Positions 26,299 to 35,109 are shown, counted from the first letter of the stretch. The stretch is 64,000 bases of DNA from JACCXM01 sp046328335 (GCA_046328335.1 JAXLWU010000019.1:1-64000); one strand, 5' to 3'. Numbers and translations: made by a program. Notes: a model not told the origin generated them from the letters alone.

Positions 26299-26523
26299 TT
26301 ACGAAACGCGTTCACCACTCCCGTCGTGGTGATGACCATGATTGTGATGGTCATGCCGGTCATGTCGTCGACCATCCCGCTTATGGTCTTTTCCGTGATC
26401 TCGGCTCTCCGCGGCGGCATCGGCGGCAAGGGCTCGATTGGCACGAGCACCAAGGCTGAGGCTCCCGGTAGCACCCGCGATACCCGCGGCCATACCCATA
26501 AGCACGTTGCGTCGCGTCACCAT
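26299..26523 (-). CDS. Small TAT-type exported His/Asp-rich protein
   Basis: A 74-residue protein from ATG 26523, chosen because AGGAGAA precedes it. It opens with TRRNVLMG and a hydrophobic stretch, a twin-arginine-like signal ending near ALAADA. The rest is a low-complexity tail rich in His, Asp and Arg (HDRHDHHNHGHHHDG), very likely metal-binding. It is the first gene of the operon that runs to the histidine kinase, 89 bases after the regulator box at 26612. It could be a periplasmic metal buffer or sensor. Confidence 0.65.
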   Translation of the reverse strand: MVTRRNVLMGMAAGIAGATGSLSLGARANRALAADAAAESRDHGKDHKRDGRRHDRHDHHNHGHHHDGSGERVS

Positions 26524-26611
26524 CGCGTTCTCCTCTCCCTGCTTCGGCAGGTGTGTTCGGCGCCACTCCGGCGCCCTTTCCATCTCCTACCAACCACCTT
26601 ATCCGGCATAC

Positions 26612-26629
26612 ATTTGAGTGAGATTTGAG
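26612..26629 (-). promoter_or_regulatory. OmpR-type direct-repeat box 2
   Basis: On the minus strand it reads CTCAAATCTCACTCAAAT: two TCAAAT half-sites 11 bases apart. It is 89 bases upstream of ATG 26523, the same geometry as box 1 at 21732. A GATAAG hexamer follows nearby as a possible -10 element. Confidence 0.6.
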
Positions 26630-26778
26630 CCAGGCACATCGATGCCCAACTACCAGATTCCTGCTTTTGACATCCTCACGCGATCGACTGACACTGCCGC
26701 TTTGGGAAAACGGCGCGATTCAGAGTCGCGGACGAGGCGTCGGCGGAAAGCCGTGGATGGAACAGGGCGGGGCAAGCG

Positions 26779-28107
26779 ATGAATCTGCACACGCTGGCGC
26801 GTGCCAGGGCAATGGCGGGAAACCCAATCGGCGTCGCCTTGATCGGCGCTGGCAAGTTCGGCTCGATGTTCCTGGCCCAGGCGCCGACGATGCCCGGTCT
26901 CGCCGTGCGCGCCATCACCGATCTCTTTCCCGATCGCGTGCCTGGAAACCTGCGTGGTCTGGGCTGGCCTGACACGCTCGTCGATGCCGTGCGCGTGAGC
27001 GACGATGCCACTTCAGCCATCGCGGGCGATGACATCGACGTTGTCGTCGAAGCGACCGGCGACCCAATTGCCGCCGTCAGCCACGCTCTCGCGGCCATCG
27101 CGGCCGGCAAACACGTCGTGATGGTCACCGTCGAGGCTGACGCCCTCGTCGGCTCAGCCCTGGCCGCGAGAGCCGCGGCCGCGAACACCATCTACTCGCT
27201 CGCCTACGGCGACCAACCGGCTCTGATCGCCGAACTGGTCGATTGGGGACGCGCCTGCGGATTCCGGGTCGTGGCCGCGGGGAAAGGCACCCGCTACCTG
27301 CCCGAATATCACACCTCAACACCTGATACTGTCTGGCACTATTACGGTCTGACGGCGGAACAGGCCCGCGCCGCGGGCATGAACAGCCAGATGTTCAACT
27401 CGTTTCTCGATGGCACGAAATCGGCCATCGAAATGGCCGCGGTGGCTAACAGTTGCGACCTCGATGGCGCGCCAGATGGTCTCGAATTCCCACCCTGTGG
27501 CACAGAGGAACTTGCCACGGTGCTTGCGTCGCGCGCCGGCGAACAGGGTTTCGTCGAGGTGGTGTCGTCCCTGCATCGGGACGGATCGCCCGTGAATCGC
27601 GACCTCCGCTGGGGCGTCTACGTGGTAGTCGAGGCGCCGAGCGACTACTCCGCGGCCTGCTTCGCCCAATACGGCATGGTGACCGATCCTACCGGACGCT
27701 TCGCCGCCCTCTACCGTCCGTTCCACCTGATTGGCATGGAATTGGGGATTTCGATCTACTCCGCGGTTCTCCGGCGCGAAGCGACCGGATCACCTCGCGC
27801 GTTTCGCGGCGATGTCGCGGCCATCGCCAAGCGCGATCTCCAGGCGGGTGAAGTGCTGGATGGCGAAGGCGGCTACACCGTCTGGGGCAAACTGGTCCCG
27901 GCGCGCCAGAGCATGGCGGCGGGTTACTTGCCGATTGGGTTCGCCAAAAACGTCCAGTTGCGCAATGACATTCCGGCGGGACAGGTGCTCCGTCTGGATG
28001 ACGTCGTCCTCGCTCAGACCGGCGCCGCCTACCAGTTGCGGCAGGAAGTCGCCGCTCTCGTCGCTGGCGGAACGGAATCGCCAATCGAGCAAGACCTGTC
28101 GCGGTAA
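26779..28107 (+). CDS. SAF-domain NAD(P)-binding oxidoreductase (homoserine dehydrogenase-like)
   Basis: A 442-residue protein. The N-terminal Rossmann fold has IGAGKFGSMF, DIDVVVEATGDP and GKHVVMVTVEAD, like homoserine dehydrogenase. A central domain with KGTRYLPEYH and NSFLDGTKSAIEMAAVAN follows. The C-terminal SAF domain (about 350-425) has AKRDLQAGEVLDGEGGYTVWG and IPAGQVLRLDDV. Proteins of this layout occur in sugar and sugar-acid catabolic loci. It converges on a sugar-type ABC operon, which may share its substrate pathway. ATG 26812 is an alternative start. Confidence 0.75.
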   Translation: MNLHTLARARAMAGNPIGVALIGAGKFGSMFLAQAPTMPGLAVRAITDLFPDRVPGNLRGLGWPDTLVDAVRVSDDATSAIAGDDIDVVVEATGDPIAAVSHALAAIAAGKHVVMVTVEADALVGSALAARAAAANTIYSLAYGDQPALIAELVDWGRACGFRVVAAGKGTRYLPEYHTSTPDTVWHYYGLTAEQARAAGMNSQMFNSFLDGTKSAIEMAAVANSCDLDGAPDGLEFPPCGTEELATVLASRAGEQGFVEVVSSLHRDGSPVNRDLRWGVYVVVEAPSDYSAACFAQYGMVTDPTGRFAALYRPFHLIGMELGISIYSAVLRREATGSPRAFRGDVAAIAKRDLQAGEVLDGEGGYTVWGKLVPARQSMAAGYLPIGFAKNVQLRNDIPAGQVLRLDDVVLAQTGAAYQLRQEVAALVAGGTESPIEQDLSR

Positions 28108-28456
28108 GCAACCGTTATGTTATTCCGAGCCGGAGAGAGGAAACCCGTCGTTCGAGCGCCGAGCGAAAACAGCGTCGTTCCGAGCCGCAGCGAGGAATCT
28201 CGGCGTCAATCCAAGTCACGGCTGACGCCGAGGTCACTCCTCCGTCGGGATGACACCCCTGTCCTACGGCGGAACGACCCAACGGCTGCGCGTCGCTGGC
28301 GGCAAACCAGTCATGCGCGCCGAGGTCCCTCCCGCGTCGGGACGACAGAGGTGGCGCCGCCCTGAACGCAACGACTGGCGCACGCATCAAATTGGGCGCG
28401 ACCAACCTGTCTTGGAACGTGAGACGCCGCCGGGGAAGCGGAAGCATCGTGCCGGC
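28108..28456. other. Non-coding convergent stretch filled by repeat family A
   Basis: No supported gene. It contains a full family A copy (28174-28254) and a partial one (about 28316-28352). The CTCGGCGTCA/TGACGCCGAG stem inside the full copy could terminate either convergent gene. Confidence 0.7.
28174..28254 (+). repeat. Dispersed intergenic repeat family A, copy 2
   Basis: The modules GAGCCGCAGCGAGGAATCTC and CGCCGAGGTCACTCCTCCGT with GGGATGACAC are present. The inner arms 28199-28208 and 28223-28232 are a perfect 10-bp inverted repeat. A partial second copy follows about 60 bases later. Confidence 0.78.
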
Positions 28457-29521
28457 TCAGGCCGGGCGAAGCGAATTCCCCGAAACGGGATCGAACAGGT
28501 GCAGTTGCCGCGGATCGACGTCCAGCACTGCATTCGCGCCAACGGCCATCGTCGTGTCCTTGCTGGTTTCGATCGCCACCAGCGTCTCGCCGAGCCGGGT
28601 GTAGACGATCGTTGATGATCCCATCGGCTCGACCAGGGTGATGTTCACCGGGACCGAACCGCTCGCTCCAACAGAGAAATCCTCCGGGCGGACCCCGATC
28701 ACGATCGGCGTGTTGCGGGCGATTCCCCCGGCCCAATCCGGAAGTGGGAACGCGAATCCCGGTCCCCGCAGTTGTCCCTCCGCCACCTCGGCCTCGAGAA
28801 AATTCATTGGCGGCGAACCGAGAAAACCGGCGACAAAGCGATTGGCCGGCCGCTCGTACAACTCCAGTGGGGCGCCGACCTGTTGCACCATTCCCTTGTC
28901 GAAGATCGCCACTCGGTCGGACATCGTCATCGCTTCTGCCTGATCGTGGGTCACGTAGACGACGGTGGTGGCGAGGCGATCGAAGAGCAACTTCAACTCG
29001 GCCCGCATCTGCACGCGCAACTTGGCATCGAGATTGGAGAGCGGTTCATCGAGCAGGAAGATGCGCGGCTCGCGCACCAGGGCCCGGCCCAGCGCCACCC
29101 GCTGCCGTTGGCCGCCGGACAACTGACGCGGTTTGCGGTCCAGCAACTCGGTAATCCCGAGCAGCTGCGCGGCGCGGTCGACTTTCTGGGTGATCGCCGC
29201 TTTCGGTTCGTGCCGCACTTTCAGCGCAAACGCGAGGTTGTCACGAACGCTCATGTGCGGGTAGAGCGCGTAACTCTGGAAGACCATCGCCACGTCGCGT
29301 TCGCCCGGTGGCAATCCGCTGACCGGTTCCTCGTCGATATAGATTTCGCCCTCGGAGACCTCGTCGAGACCGGCGAGCATGTTGAGCGTCGTGCTCTTGC
29401 CACAGCCGGAGGGGCCGACCAGGGTCATGAATTGCCCATCGGGGATGTCGAGATCGAGTTCGCGGACCGCGTCGACCTTGCCATAGCGCTTGCTGACGTG
29501 GTCAAACCGCACCGAGGCCAT
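28457..29521 (-). CDS. Sugar-type ABC transporter ATP-binding protein (MalK/UgpC-like)
   Basis: A 354-residue ATPase. The start is taken at ATG 29521 (MASVRFDHV...); an ATG five codons upstream is less likely. It has Walker A GPSGCGKST near 37, Q-loop FQSYALYPH, signature LSGGQRQRVALGRAL and Walker B IFLLDEPLSNLDAKLR. The C-terminal TOBE/MalK domain includes GVRPEDFSV. It is the last gene of the importer operon and energises uptake of the solute bound by the protein at 31616. Confidence 0.93.
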   Translation of the reverse strand: MASVRFDHVSKRYGKVDAVRELDLDIPDGQFMTLVGPSGCGKSTTLNMLAGLDEVSEGEIYIDEEPVSGLPPGERDVAMVFQSYALYPHMSVRDNLAFALKVRHEPKAAITQKVDRAAQLLGITELLDRKPRQLSGGQRQRVALGRALVREPRIFLLDEPLSNLDAKLRVQMRAELKLLFDRLATTVVYVTHDQAEAMTMSDRVAIFDKGMVQQVGAPLELYERPANRFVAGFLGSPPMNFLEAEVAEGQLRGPGFAFPLPDWAGGIARNTPIVIGVRPEDFSVGASGSVPVNITLVEPMGSSTIVYTRLGETLVAIETSKDTTMAVGANAVLDVDPRQLHLFDPVSGNSLRPA

Positions 29522-29573
29522 GTTCAAACTCCGCATCGCAACGACGTCGCCGCCAGCCGCGCGCCGCGCACGC

Positions 29574-30479
29574 TCATTCCTTCACCGCCCCCAACGTCAG
29601 ACCGCGGACAAGATAGCGCTGCACCAGGAGCGCGAAAATCAGCACCGGCAAGACGGTGATCACACCCAGCGCCGTCATCTGATCCCATTGCGTCCCCTTG
29701 TCGGTGATGAATCCGGACATCACCACCGGAAGGGTCTTGGCGTTGACGCGCGTCAGCATTACCGCGAAGAGGAACTCGTTCCAGGCGAGAACGGCGGAGA
29801 GAATCGCCGTGGCGACAAGTGCCGGGGCGGAAAGCGGCAGCACGATCTTCCAGAAGCGCTCCCAGACGCCGCAGCCGTCGATCATCGCCGCCCGTTCCAG
29901 TTCCGCCGGGAGTTCCTCGAAAAACCCGATCAGCAGCCAGACCACGAACGGCAGATTGAACGCGGTGTACGTGACGATCAGCGCCAATCTGGTATCGAGC
30001 AACTTCAGATCGCGCATGATCAGGAAGTACGGAATGGCGGTCGCGATGGCGGGATACATTCGCGTCAGGAGCATCCAGAAGGCGAGGATGCCATTCAGGC
30101 GGAACGGCAACTGCGCGCGGGCGAGACTGTAGGCGGCGAGCGCGCCGAGCAGCACGGCCAGCGCGGTGGACGTGAGCGTGATCACCACCGAGTTCATGAA
30201 GAAGTGACCGAGATCCTGTTGCTGGAAGAGGACCTGATAGCCCTCCAGGGTCCAGGCCGGCGCGATGAACTGCGGGGGATAGGCGAGGTAATCGACCTGG
30301 CGCTTGAACGATGTCGAGATCAACCAGAAGAACGGAACCACGGTCACCGCCATAGCAGCCAGGACCGTCAGCCAACGGAGCAGTTGCCAGGCAAACGCAC
30401 GCGCACGGGCGCCCGCGGGTTTCGTCCGGGGCCGCCTGGCCGGAGTAGACGCGGGCAAGGTCGCCGCGGTCATCGCCAC
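29574..30479 (-). CDS. Sugar-type ABC permease (MalG family)
   Basis: A 301-residue permease with six hydrophobic helices. The EAA loop GVWERFWKIVLPLSAPALV (after ELERAAMIDGC) identifies the binding-protein-dependent permease family. Start GTG 30479 or ATG 30473; the latter has AGGG at good spacing. It follows the MalF partner closely. An Ala/Pro/Arg-rich N-terminus precedes the first helix. Confidence 0.93.
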   Translation of the reverse strand: MAMTAATLPASTPARRPRTKPAGARARAFAWQLLRWLTVLAAMAVTVVPFFWLISTSFKRQVDYLAYPPQFIAPAWTLEGYQVLFQQQDLGHFFMNSVVITLTSTALAVLLGALAAYSLARAQLPFRLNGILAFWMLLTRMYPAIATAIPYFLIMRDLKLLDTRLALIVTYTAFNLPFVVWLLIGFFEELPAELERAAMIDGCGVWERFWKIVLPLSAPALVATAILSAVLAWNEFLFAVMLTRVNAKTLPVVMSGFITDKGTQWDQMTALGVITVLPVLIFALLVQRYLVRGLTLGAVKE

Positions 30480-30504
30480 CCTCGCGAACCGGGCGCGGCG
30501 CGAT

Positions 30505-31422
30505 TCATTCCACGCGCCCGATGCGAGACCGTAAGCGAATCATCACGATTGCGATGGCCACGATCACCAACAGGAACATCCAGGATGCCGCGGCAGCGCT
30601 GCCGATATTGAAGTAGCGCAATCCCTGCTTGTAGATGTATGAGGAGAGCATCTCGGTGGCGTACCCGGGTCCGCCGTTGGTAAGCACATAGATCGTATCG
30701 AAGACCTTGATGGCATCCATGAACCGCAGCAGACCAGTGACGACCAGCACCGGCAGGAGCATCGGCAGCGTCAGGTAGCGAAACACCTGCCAGCGCGAGG
30801 CGCCGTCGATCAGCGCCGCCCGAAACGGCTCGCTCGGGAGCGAGGCGAGCGCGGCGGTGAGGACGATCATGACGAACGGTGTCCACTGCCAGATATCGAC
30901 GAGCATGACGCCGATGAACGCCCAGCGCGGATCGACAAACCAGAAGACCGGGCCGAGTCCCACAAGCGACAACAGGTAGTTCACCAGACCCTTGTCAAAC
31001 AACAGGATGCGCCAGAGAACTCCAACCACCACCGGAGTCATGATCATCGGCACCAGCAGCAACGACCTTGCCACGCGGATGCCGCCACCGCCATTGGTCA
31101 CCGCCAATGCCAGGATCAGGCCGAGGACCAGTTCGGCGGCGACGGTGCCGAGGCCGAATATCGCGGTGTTGAGCGCCGAGGTGCGGAAGACCTGATCGGC
31201 AAGCGTGGCCTGGTACTCGCCCAGTCCCACCCATTGCGGTGGCACATTCGGCTTGTTCATCAGCCAGTGATGGAAACTGAGCCAGAGGGTGCGGCTCAGC
31301 GGGTAGAGACTGGTGAAGGCCAGAAACAGAACCGCCGGGAGCAGGAAGAGGACGTAGACCGGTGTCTCGCTCCATCGGCGAGGCTTGCGTCTTTCTCGCA
31401 CCGGAACGGCGGCGCCAGCCAC
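30505..31422 (-). CDS. Sugar-type ABC permease (MalF family)
   Basis: A 305-residue permease with six helices. An N-terminal charged stretch precedes PVYVLFLLPAVLFLAFTSLYPL, and the EAA loop ASRWQVFRYLTLPMLLPVL follows the EPFRAALIDG stretch. Start GTG 31422. It pairs with the MalG-type protein. A heptamer array and a REP palindrome separate it from the binding-protein gene upstream. Confidence 0.93.
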   Translation of the reverse strand: MAGAAVPVRERRKPRRWSETPVYVLFLLPAVLFLAFTSLYPLSRTLWLSFHHWLMNKPNVPPQWVGLGEYQATLADQVFRTSALNTAIFGLGTVAAELVLGLILALAVTNGGGGIRVARSLLLVPMIMTPVVVGVLWRILLFDKGLVNYLLSLVGLGPVFWFVDPRWAFIGVMLVDIWQWTPFVMIVLTAALASLPSEPFRAALIDGASRWQVFRYLTLPMLLPVLVVTGLLRFMDAIKVFDTIYVLTNGGPGYATEMLSSYIYKQGLRYFNIGSAAAASWMFLLVIVAIAIVMIRLRSRIGRVE

Positions 31423-31452
31423 GTCCTCGACTCCTCAGCGTGCCCTGACCAA

Positions 31453-31478
31453 CCCCTCTCCCGCCGAGCGGGAGAGGG
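31453..31478. repeat. REP-like palindrome, copy 3
   Basis: CCCTCTCCCGC (31454-31464) is a perfect 11-bp inverse of GCGGGAGAGGG (31468-31478) with a three-base loop. On the minus strand it continues into GGTTGG, as in the copies at 17886 and 19534. Confidence 0.8.
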
Positions 31479-31542
31479 CTGTGTAACGAGGTGGGTTCGT
31501 TAATCAGCAGGGGTCGCGAATCTCGTCCGCACCGTCGCGTCC

Positions 31543-31612
31543 GACTCCCGACTTCCGACTTCCGACTCCTGACTCCCGACTCCTGACTCCCGACTCCTGT
31601 CTCCCGACTCCC
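31543..31612 (-). repeat. Heptamer tandem array, ten units
   Basis: Ten consecutive 7-base units of the form CGACTCC, CGACTTC or TGACTCC fill 31543-31612, three bases after the stop of the binding-protein gene. On the transcribed strand this is a run of GGAGTCG-type units, rich in GGAG. Like the array at 14447 it directly follows an ABC binding-protein gene. Confidence 0.85.
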
Positions 31613-31615
31613 GTC

Positions 31616-32935
31616 CTACTCGACGTACGGAACAGTCGGCGGATCCTGATCGAGCAGTTTGTTCCATTCCGCGGCGATCGTTTCCAGCGTGCCCATCGGA
31701 TCGGCATCCTGGTAGACGGTCTTCTCCAGTTCCTTCTGCAGCACGTCCCAGGCCGCCGGGAACTGCGGAATGCGCCAGATCGGCTTGCCGGCCTCGATCG
31801 CGGAGAGGATCTGCGGATACTCCGGGAACCGCTCGACCAATTCGGCATCGGACCAGGTTGCCAGCTGTGGCGAGCCGATGCCGAACTGCAGCGCAAACCG
31901 CTTCGCGTTCTCAGGAGTGGTGTACATCTTGATCCACTCCCAGGCGAGATCCTTGCGCGGCGACGTCTCCGGAATCGCCAGATTCCACAGGCTCAATTCG
32001 GACGGCCCGGGGAACGGCGTCAGCGCCCACTTGCCGACGATCTTCGACTTGGTATCGTCACGCGCATCCGCCCGGATAAACGACGGCCAGAGTTCGGCCT
32101 GAGCGAGCTCGCCCGTCAGCACCGCATTCTTCTGGGTCGGGATATCCCACCCCGGCATCCCCTCCGGCGCGTACTTGAGGGCATCTCGCAGCAACTGGAT
32201 GGCCTTGACACCGGCGTCGTTGGCGAACGCCGGGCGCCAGTCTTCCTGGCAGAGCGGCTGGCCCGATTCCCAGTAGCGGCTGATCCAGGAGCCCTGCAAC
32301 TGCTCGCCAAGACCGACCCAGGAGGCGCCGTAGACGCCGTTGCCGGTCAACTTGGCGGCGTTGTCGTTGTACTCCTGCCACGTCTTCGGCACGCTGACGC
32401 CAGCCTCGTCATAGAGGTCGGTGCGGTAGATGATCCCCATCGCGTCATTCGCGTTAGGGATGCCGTTGCGCTTGCCGTCCCACAGGCCATTCAGTTTCCA
32501 GACGTTGGGGATGAAGGCGTCGCCACTGATGCCGTCCTTCGCCACGTACTCGTCGAGCGGGTGCAGATAAGGCGCGAATTCACCGTCCCACTGCCCCGCC
32601 ACGTCGATCACGTCATACGCCCCGGTCTGGGTAACCAGGTCGTTCGCCGCATTGTCGTGAAGGTTCTGATACGGGAAGGCGACCACCTCGACCGTCGCGC
32701 CGGTGGCCTTTTCGAACTCCGGGGCCATCAGCCGGGCTGCTTCGTCATAGGTGCCCGACTGCATATAGAGCACGGTCAGTTTTTCGCCCTGGAACCGCCG
32801 CGGGGCGAAGTACGGCGCGGCGAACGTCGAGCGCTGCGATGTTCCGAGAGCGCCGACCGTGACCGCGGCCGCCGCGCCCTGGACCATCTTGCGCCGGGAA
32901 ATCGATCTCCTGAGGAGTGAACTGCCGGACGTCAT
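31616..32935 (-). CDS. Extracellular sugar-type solute-binding protein (TAT-exported)
   Basis: A 439-residue protein. ATG 32935 is preceded by GGAGG. A twin-arginine signal (ISRRKMVQGAAAAVTVGAL) directs folded export. The mature part has the type 1 binding-protein layout: EKLTVLYMQSGTYDEAARLM, AYDVIDVAGQWDGEFAPYL, GIIYRTDLYDEAGVSVPKTW and AWEWIKMYTTPENAKRF. It captures a sugar or polyol for the adjacent permeases. Alternative upstream starts exist but skip the good ribosome site. Confidence 0.9.
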   Translation of the reverse strand: MTSGSSLLRRSISRRKMVQGAAAAVTVGALGTSQRSTFAAPYFAPRRFQGEKLTVLYMQSGTYDEAARLMAPEFEKATGATVEVVAFPYQNLHDNAANDLVTQTGAYDVIDVAGQWDGEFAPYLHPLDEYVAKDGISGDAFIPNVWKLNGLWDGKRNGIPNANDAMGIIYRTDLYDEAGVSVPKTWQEYNDNAAKLTGNGVYGASWVGLGEQLQGSWISRYWESGQPLCQEDWRPAFANDAGVKAIQLLRDALKYAPEGMPGWDIPTQKNAVLTGELAQAELWPSFIRADARDDTKSKIVGKWALTPFPGPSELSLWNLAIPETSPRKDLAWEWIKMYTTPENAKRFALQFGIGSPQLATWSDAELVERFPEYPQILSAIEAGKPIWRIPQFPAAWDVLQKELEKTVYQDADPMGTLETIAAEWNKLLDQDPPTVPYVE

Positions 32936-33043
32936 GTGCGTTCCTCCATATCCGCGCATTCGGGAAGCCGGTTTCCGCCGACCGGAAGCCGTTTCACATT
33001 GTCGCAAGAGTTGCGCAGGTTCGCCTACCCCCGCGGCGGTGAT

Positions 33044-33856
33044 TCAGACCACATCCGATCCGTCCGCCATCCCCGGATGACGAAGCAGAAAGCCACCGTC
33101 CACCATCACCGTCGTGCCGGTGATGTAACTGGCCTCGTCCGATGCGAGAAATGCGACGACGGCGGCGACTTCCTCCGGGCGGCCGAATCGGCCGAGCGCC
33201 GTGGCCCGTCGCTGACGCTCCCGTACTTCAGGGGAATAGGCATCCGCGCCACCGCCTCCTAACCCAGAGGCGATGGGTCCGGGAGCAACCGCGTTCACCC
33301 GTACTCCGAATCTCCCGAAGTAGAGCGCCATGCTCCGCGTCAGTGCCTCCAGCCCGGCCTTGGCGGCGTCGTAGTGTGGGGTCAGGGCATTCGGGACATG
33401 GGCATGGACCGACGAGATATTGACGATCGCGCCCGATTGCTGTTCCCGCATGAACCGCCCGGCGGTCCGCGAGGCGACAAAGGCGCTGGAGAGATTGACG
33501 TCGATCACGCGTTGCCACTCGGCAGGAGCCATCTCGACGGCGGCGGCGAAGCCAATGCCGCTCATCGCGGTCAGCGCCGCGTTGTTCACGAGGACATCGA
33601 GCCGGCCAAACATCTGCTGGGTGTCGTTCACCAGCGCCTCGACCGCGGCCGAATCCGCAACATCGAGCACGCGGGCTAGCCCCGGCGCGCCGGTCGCGGC
33701 GATCGCCTGCATCGTCTCCGCGATAGCATCGGGTGAGCGCCCGCAAATCGCGACCGATGCGCCTTCTGCGGCGAGGCGCACCGCGATGTCGCGGCCGATC
33801 CCCTTGCCGCCGCCCGTCACCAGCGCGACCCGTCCTTCGAGCCATCGCCGCGTCAT
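33044..33856 (-). CDS. SDR family oxidoreductase
   Basis: A 270-residue classical SDR: VTGGGKGIGRDIA (cofactor), NNAAL, S-x-Y-x3-K catalytic set (NISSVHAHV with YDAAKAGLEA), PGPIASGLGG, and C-terminal SYITGTTVMVDGGF. The catalytic Tyr is in HYDAAK. It is closest in style to glucose/polyol dehydrogenases and fits a sugar catabolic operon. ATGA overlap with the upstream threonine-synthase-like gene, and GGAGGGAG before the ATG, show coupling. Confidence 0.88.
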   Translation of the reverse strand: MTRRWLEGRVALVTGGGKGIGRDIAVRLAAEGASVAICGRSPDAIAETMQAIAATGAPGLARVLDVADSAAVEALVNDTQQMFGRLDVLVNNAALTAMSGIGFAAAVEMAPAEWQRVIDVNLSSAFVASRTAGRFMREQQSGAIVNISSVHAHVPNALTPHYDAAKAGLEALTRSMALYFGRFGVRVNAVAPGPIASGLGGGGADAYSPEVRERQRRATALGRFGRPEEVAAVVAFLASDEASYITGTTVMVDGGFLLRHPGMADGSDVV

Positions 33857-35109
33857 CGCTCTCCCTCCACCGTCAGCGCTGAGCCGTTGAGAAACCGTCT
33901 CAGCGCCGCTTCCCCATTCGACGCGTCGATCCGCTCCACATCTGCCTGGCCGCGCTCGACAAGCACGCCCGTTTCCCGATGTCCGGAGCCAGTGAGCACC
34001 GCGATGACCGACTGCCCCGGCGCAATATGGCCGGACGCGAGCATCTTTTCGATGGCAGCGAGCACGACGGTCGAGGACGGCTCGGCGTAAATCCCGTCGC
34101 TGCCGCCGATTCGCCGCTGCGCCGCGAACGCTTCTTCATCGGTCGCCACTTGAACCTGACCCCCGGTGGCCCGAATCGCCACCAATGCCTCCTCGCCATC
34201 GTACGGGTAGGTGTGTTGCAATTTGACGAGAACGGTCGGCGGTGTTTCGCCCCAGGTCAGGGCGCGCAATTCCGCGTCCGTGGCCAGACCGTCGCGCTCG
34301 GCGATCTCCAAGGCGTTGTAGGCGGCGGGTTGCACCCCGACGAGGCGCGGCAGACGATCGATCACCCCCAGCGCGCGCAGATCGCCCATCGCCCGCCAGA
34401 TCGACCCGAGCGTGCCGCCACCGCCGACGGGAACCACGATCCAGTCCGGCACGCCGCCAAACTGGAGGATGATTTCATACCCGAGTGTCTTCGCCCCTTC
34501 GCTTTGGTAGGGGTTCGCCTTGCGATACGTGGTCGTTTCGTAGGCGCCGAGGGAATCACAGGCCGTTGCCAGCAACTCCAGGGTGTCCTCGATAGTCCCC
34601 GCGACCTCGAAGACCGCCGAGCCGAGCGTCAGCACCGGCATCACCCGCGCCAGCGGCGCACCGCGGCTCATCAAGACCGCGTGCCGCATCCCGGCTCGCG
34701 CCGCGTACGCCGCTGAGGAGAGTCCCGCCGATCCGGTAGAAGCGATGATTGCACTCGTGAACCCGAAACTTCGCCCCTTGGCGATGGCGACGGCGAGCCC
34801 ACGGTCCTTTTGCGCTCCGGTGGGATTCGCCCCTTCCCATTTCCAGTAGAGATCGATGCCGAGACCATCAGATAGATTGGCGGCTAGCAGCGGCGTGTTT
34901 CCTTCCTGGAGGGAGACGATCTCGCGTTCATCTTCCACTGGCAGCAGATCGATGAAGCGCCAAATGCCAGGCAGGTCACGGTCGAGCCGCGCCCCTGCGA
35001 GGTCATAGTGAAACGCGATCTCACCGCCGCAGCGCGAGCAGACACGGTGGAAAACATCGCGCGGAATTTCGAATCCGCACCGCGCACACGTGATTTCGTA
35101 CCGGCCCAC
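33853..35109 (-). CDS. Threonine synthase-like PLP-dependent lyase with zinc-ribbon N-terminus
   Basis: A 418-residue fold-type II PLP enzyme. The N-terminal zinc ribbon is CARC...CSRC (residues 8-28). Then come EGNTPLL, WKWEGANPTGAQKDRGLA (Schiff-base Lys in QKDRG), ASTGSAGLSSAAYAARAG and PVGGGGTLGSIWRAM. The usual threonine synthase SFKDR is replaced by AQKDR. In an operon with a sugar importer it may be a dedicated lyase or ammonia-lyase, but threonine synthase activity is the default. GTG start at 35109. Confidence 0.82.
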   Translation of the reverse strand: MGRYEITCARCGFEIPRDVFHRVCSRCGGEIAFHYDLAGARLDRDLPGIWRFIDLLPVEDEREIVSLQEGNTPLLAANLSDGLGIDLYWKWEGANPTGAQKDRGLAVAIAKGRSFGFTSAIIASTGSAGLSSAAYAARAGMRHAVLMSRGAPLARVMPVLTLGSAVFEVAGTIEDTLELLATACDSLGAYETTTYRKANPYQSEGAKTLGYEIILQFGGVPDWIVVPVGGGGTLGSIWRAMGDLRALGVIDRLPRLVGVQPAAYNALEIAERDGLATDAELRALTWGETPPTVLVKLQHTYPYDGEEALVAIRATGGQVQVATDEEAFAAQRRIGGSDGIYAEPSSTVVLAAIEKMLASGHIAPGQSVIAVLTGSGHRETGVLVERGQADVERIDASNGEAALRRFLNGSALTVEGER

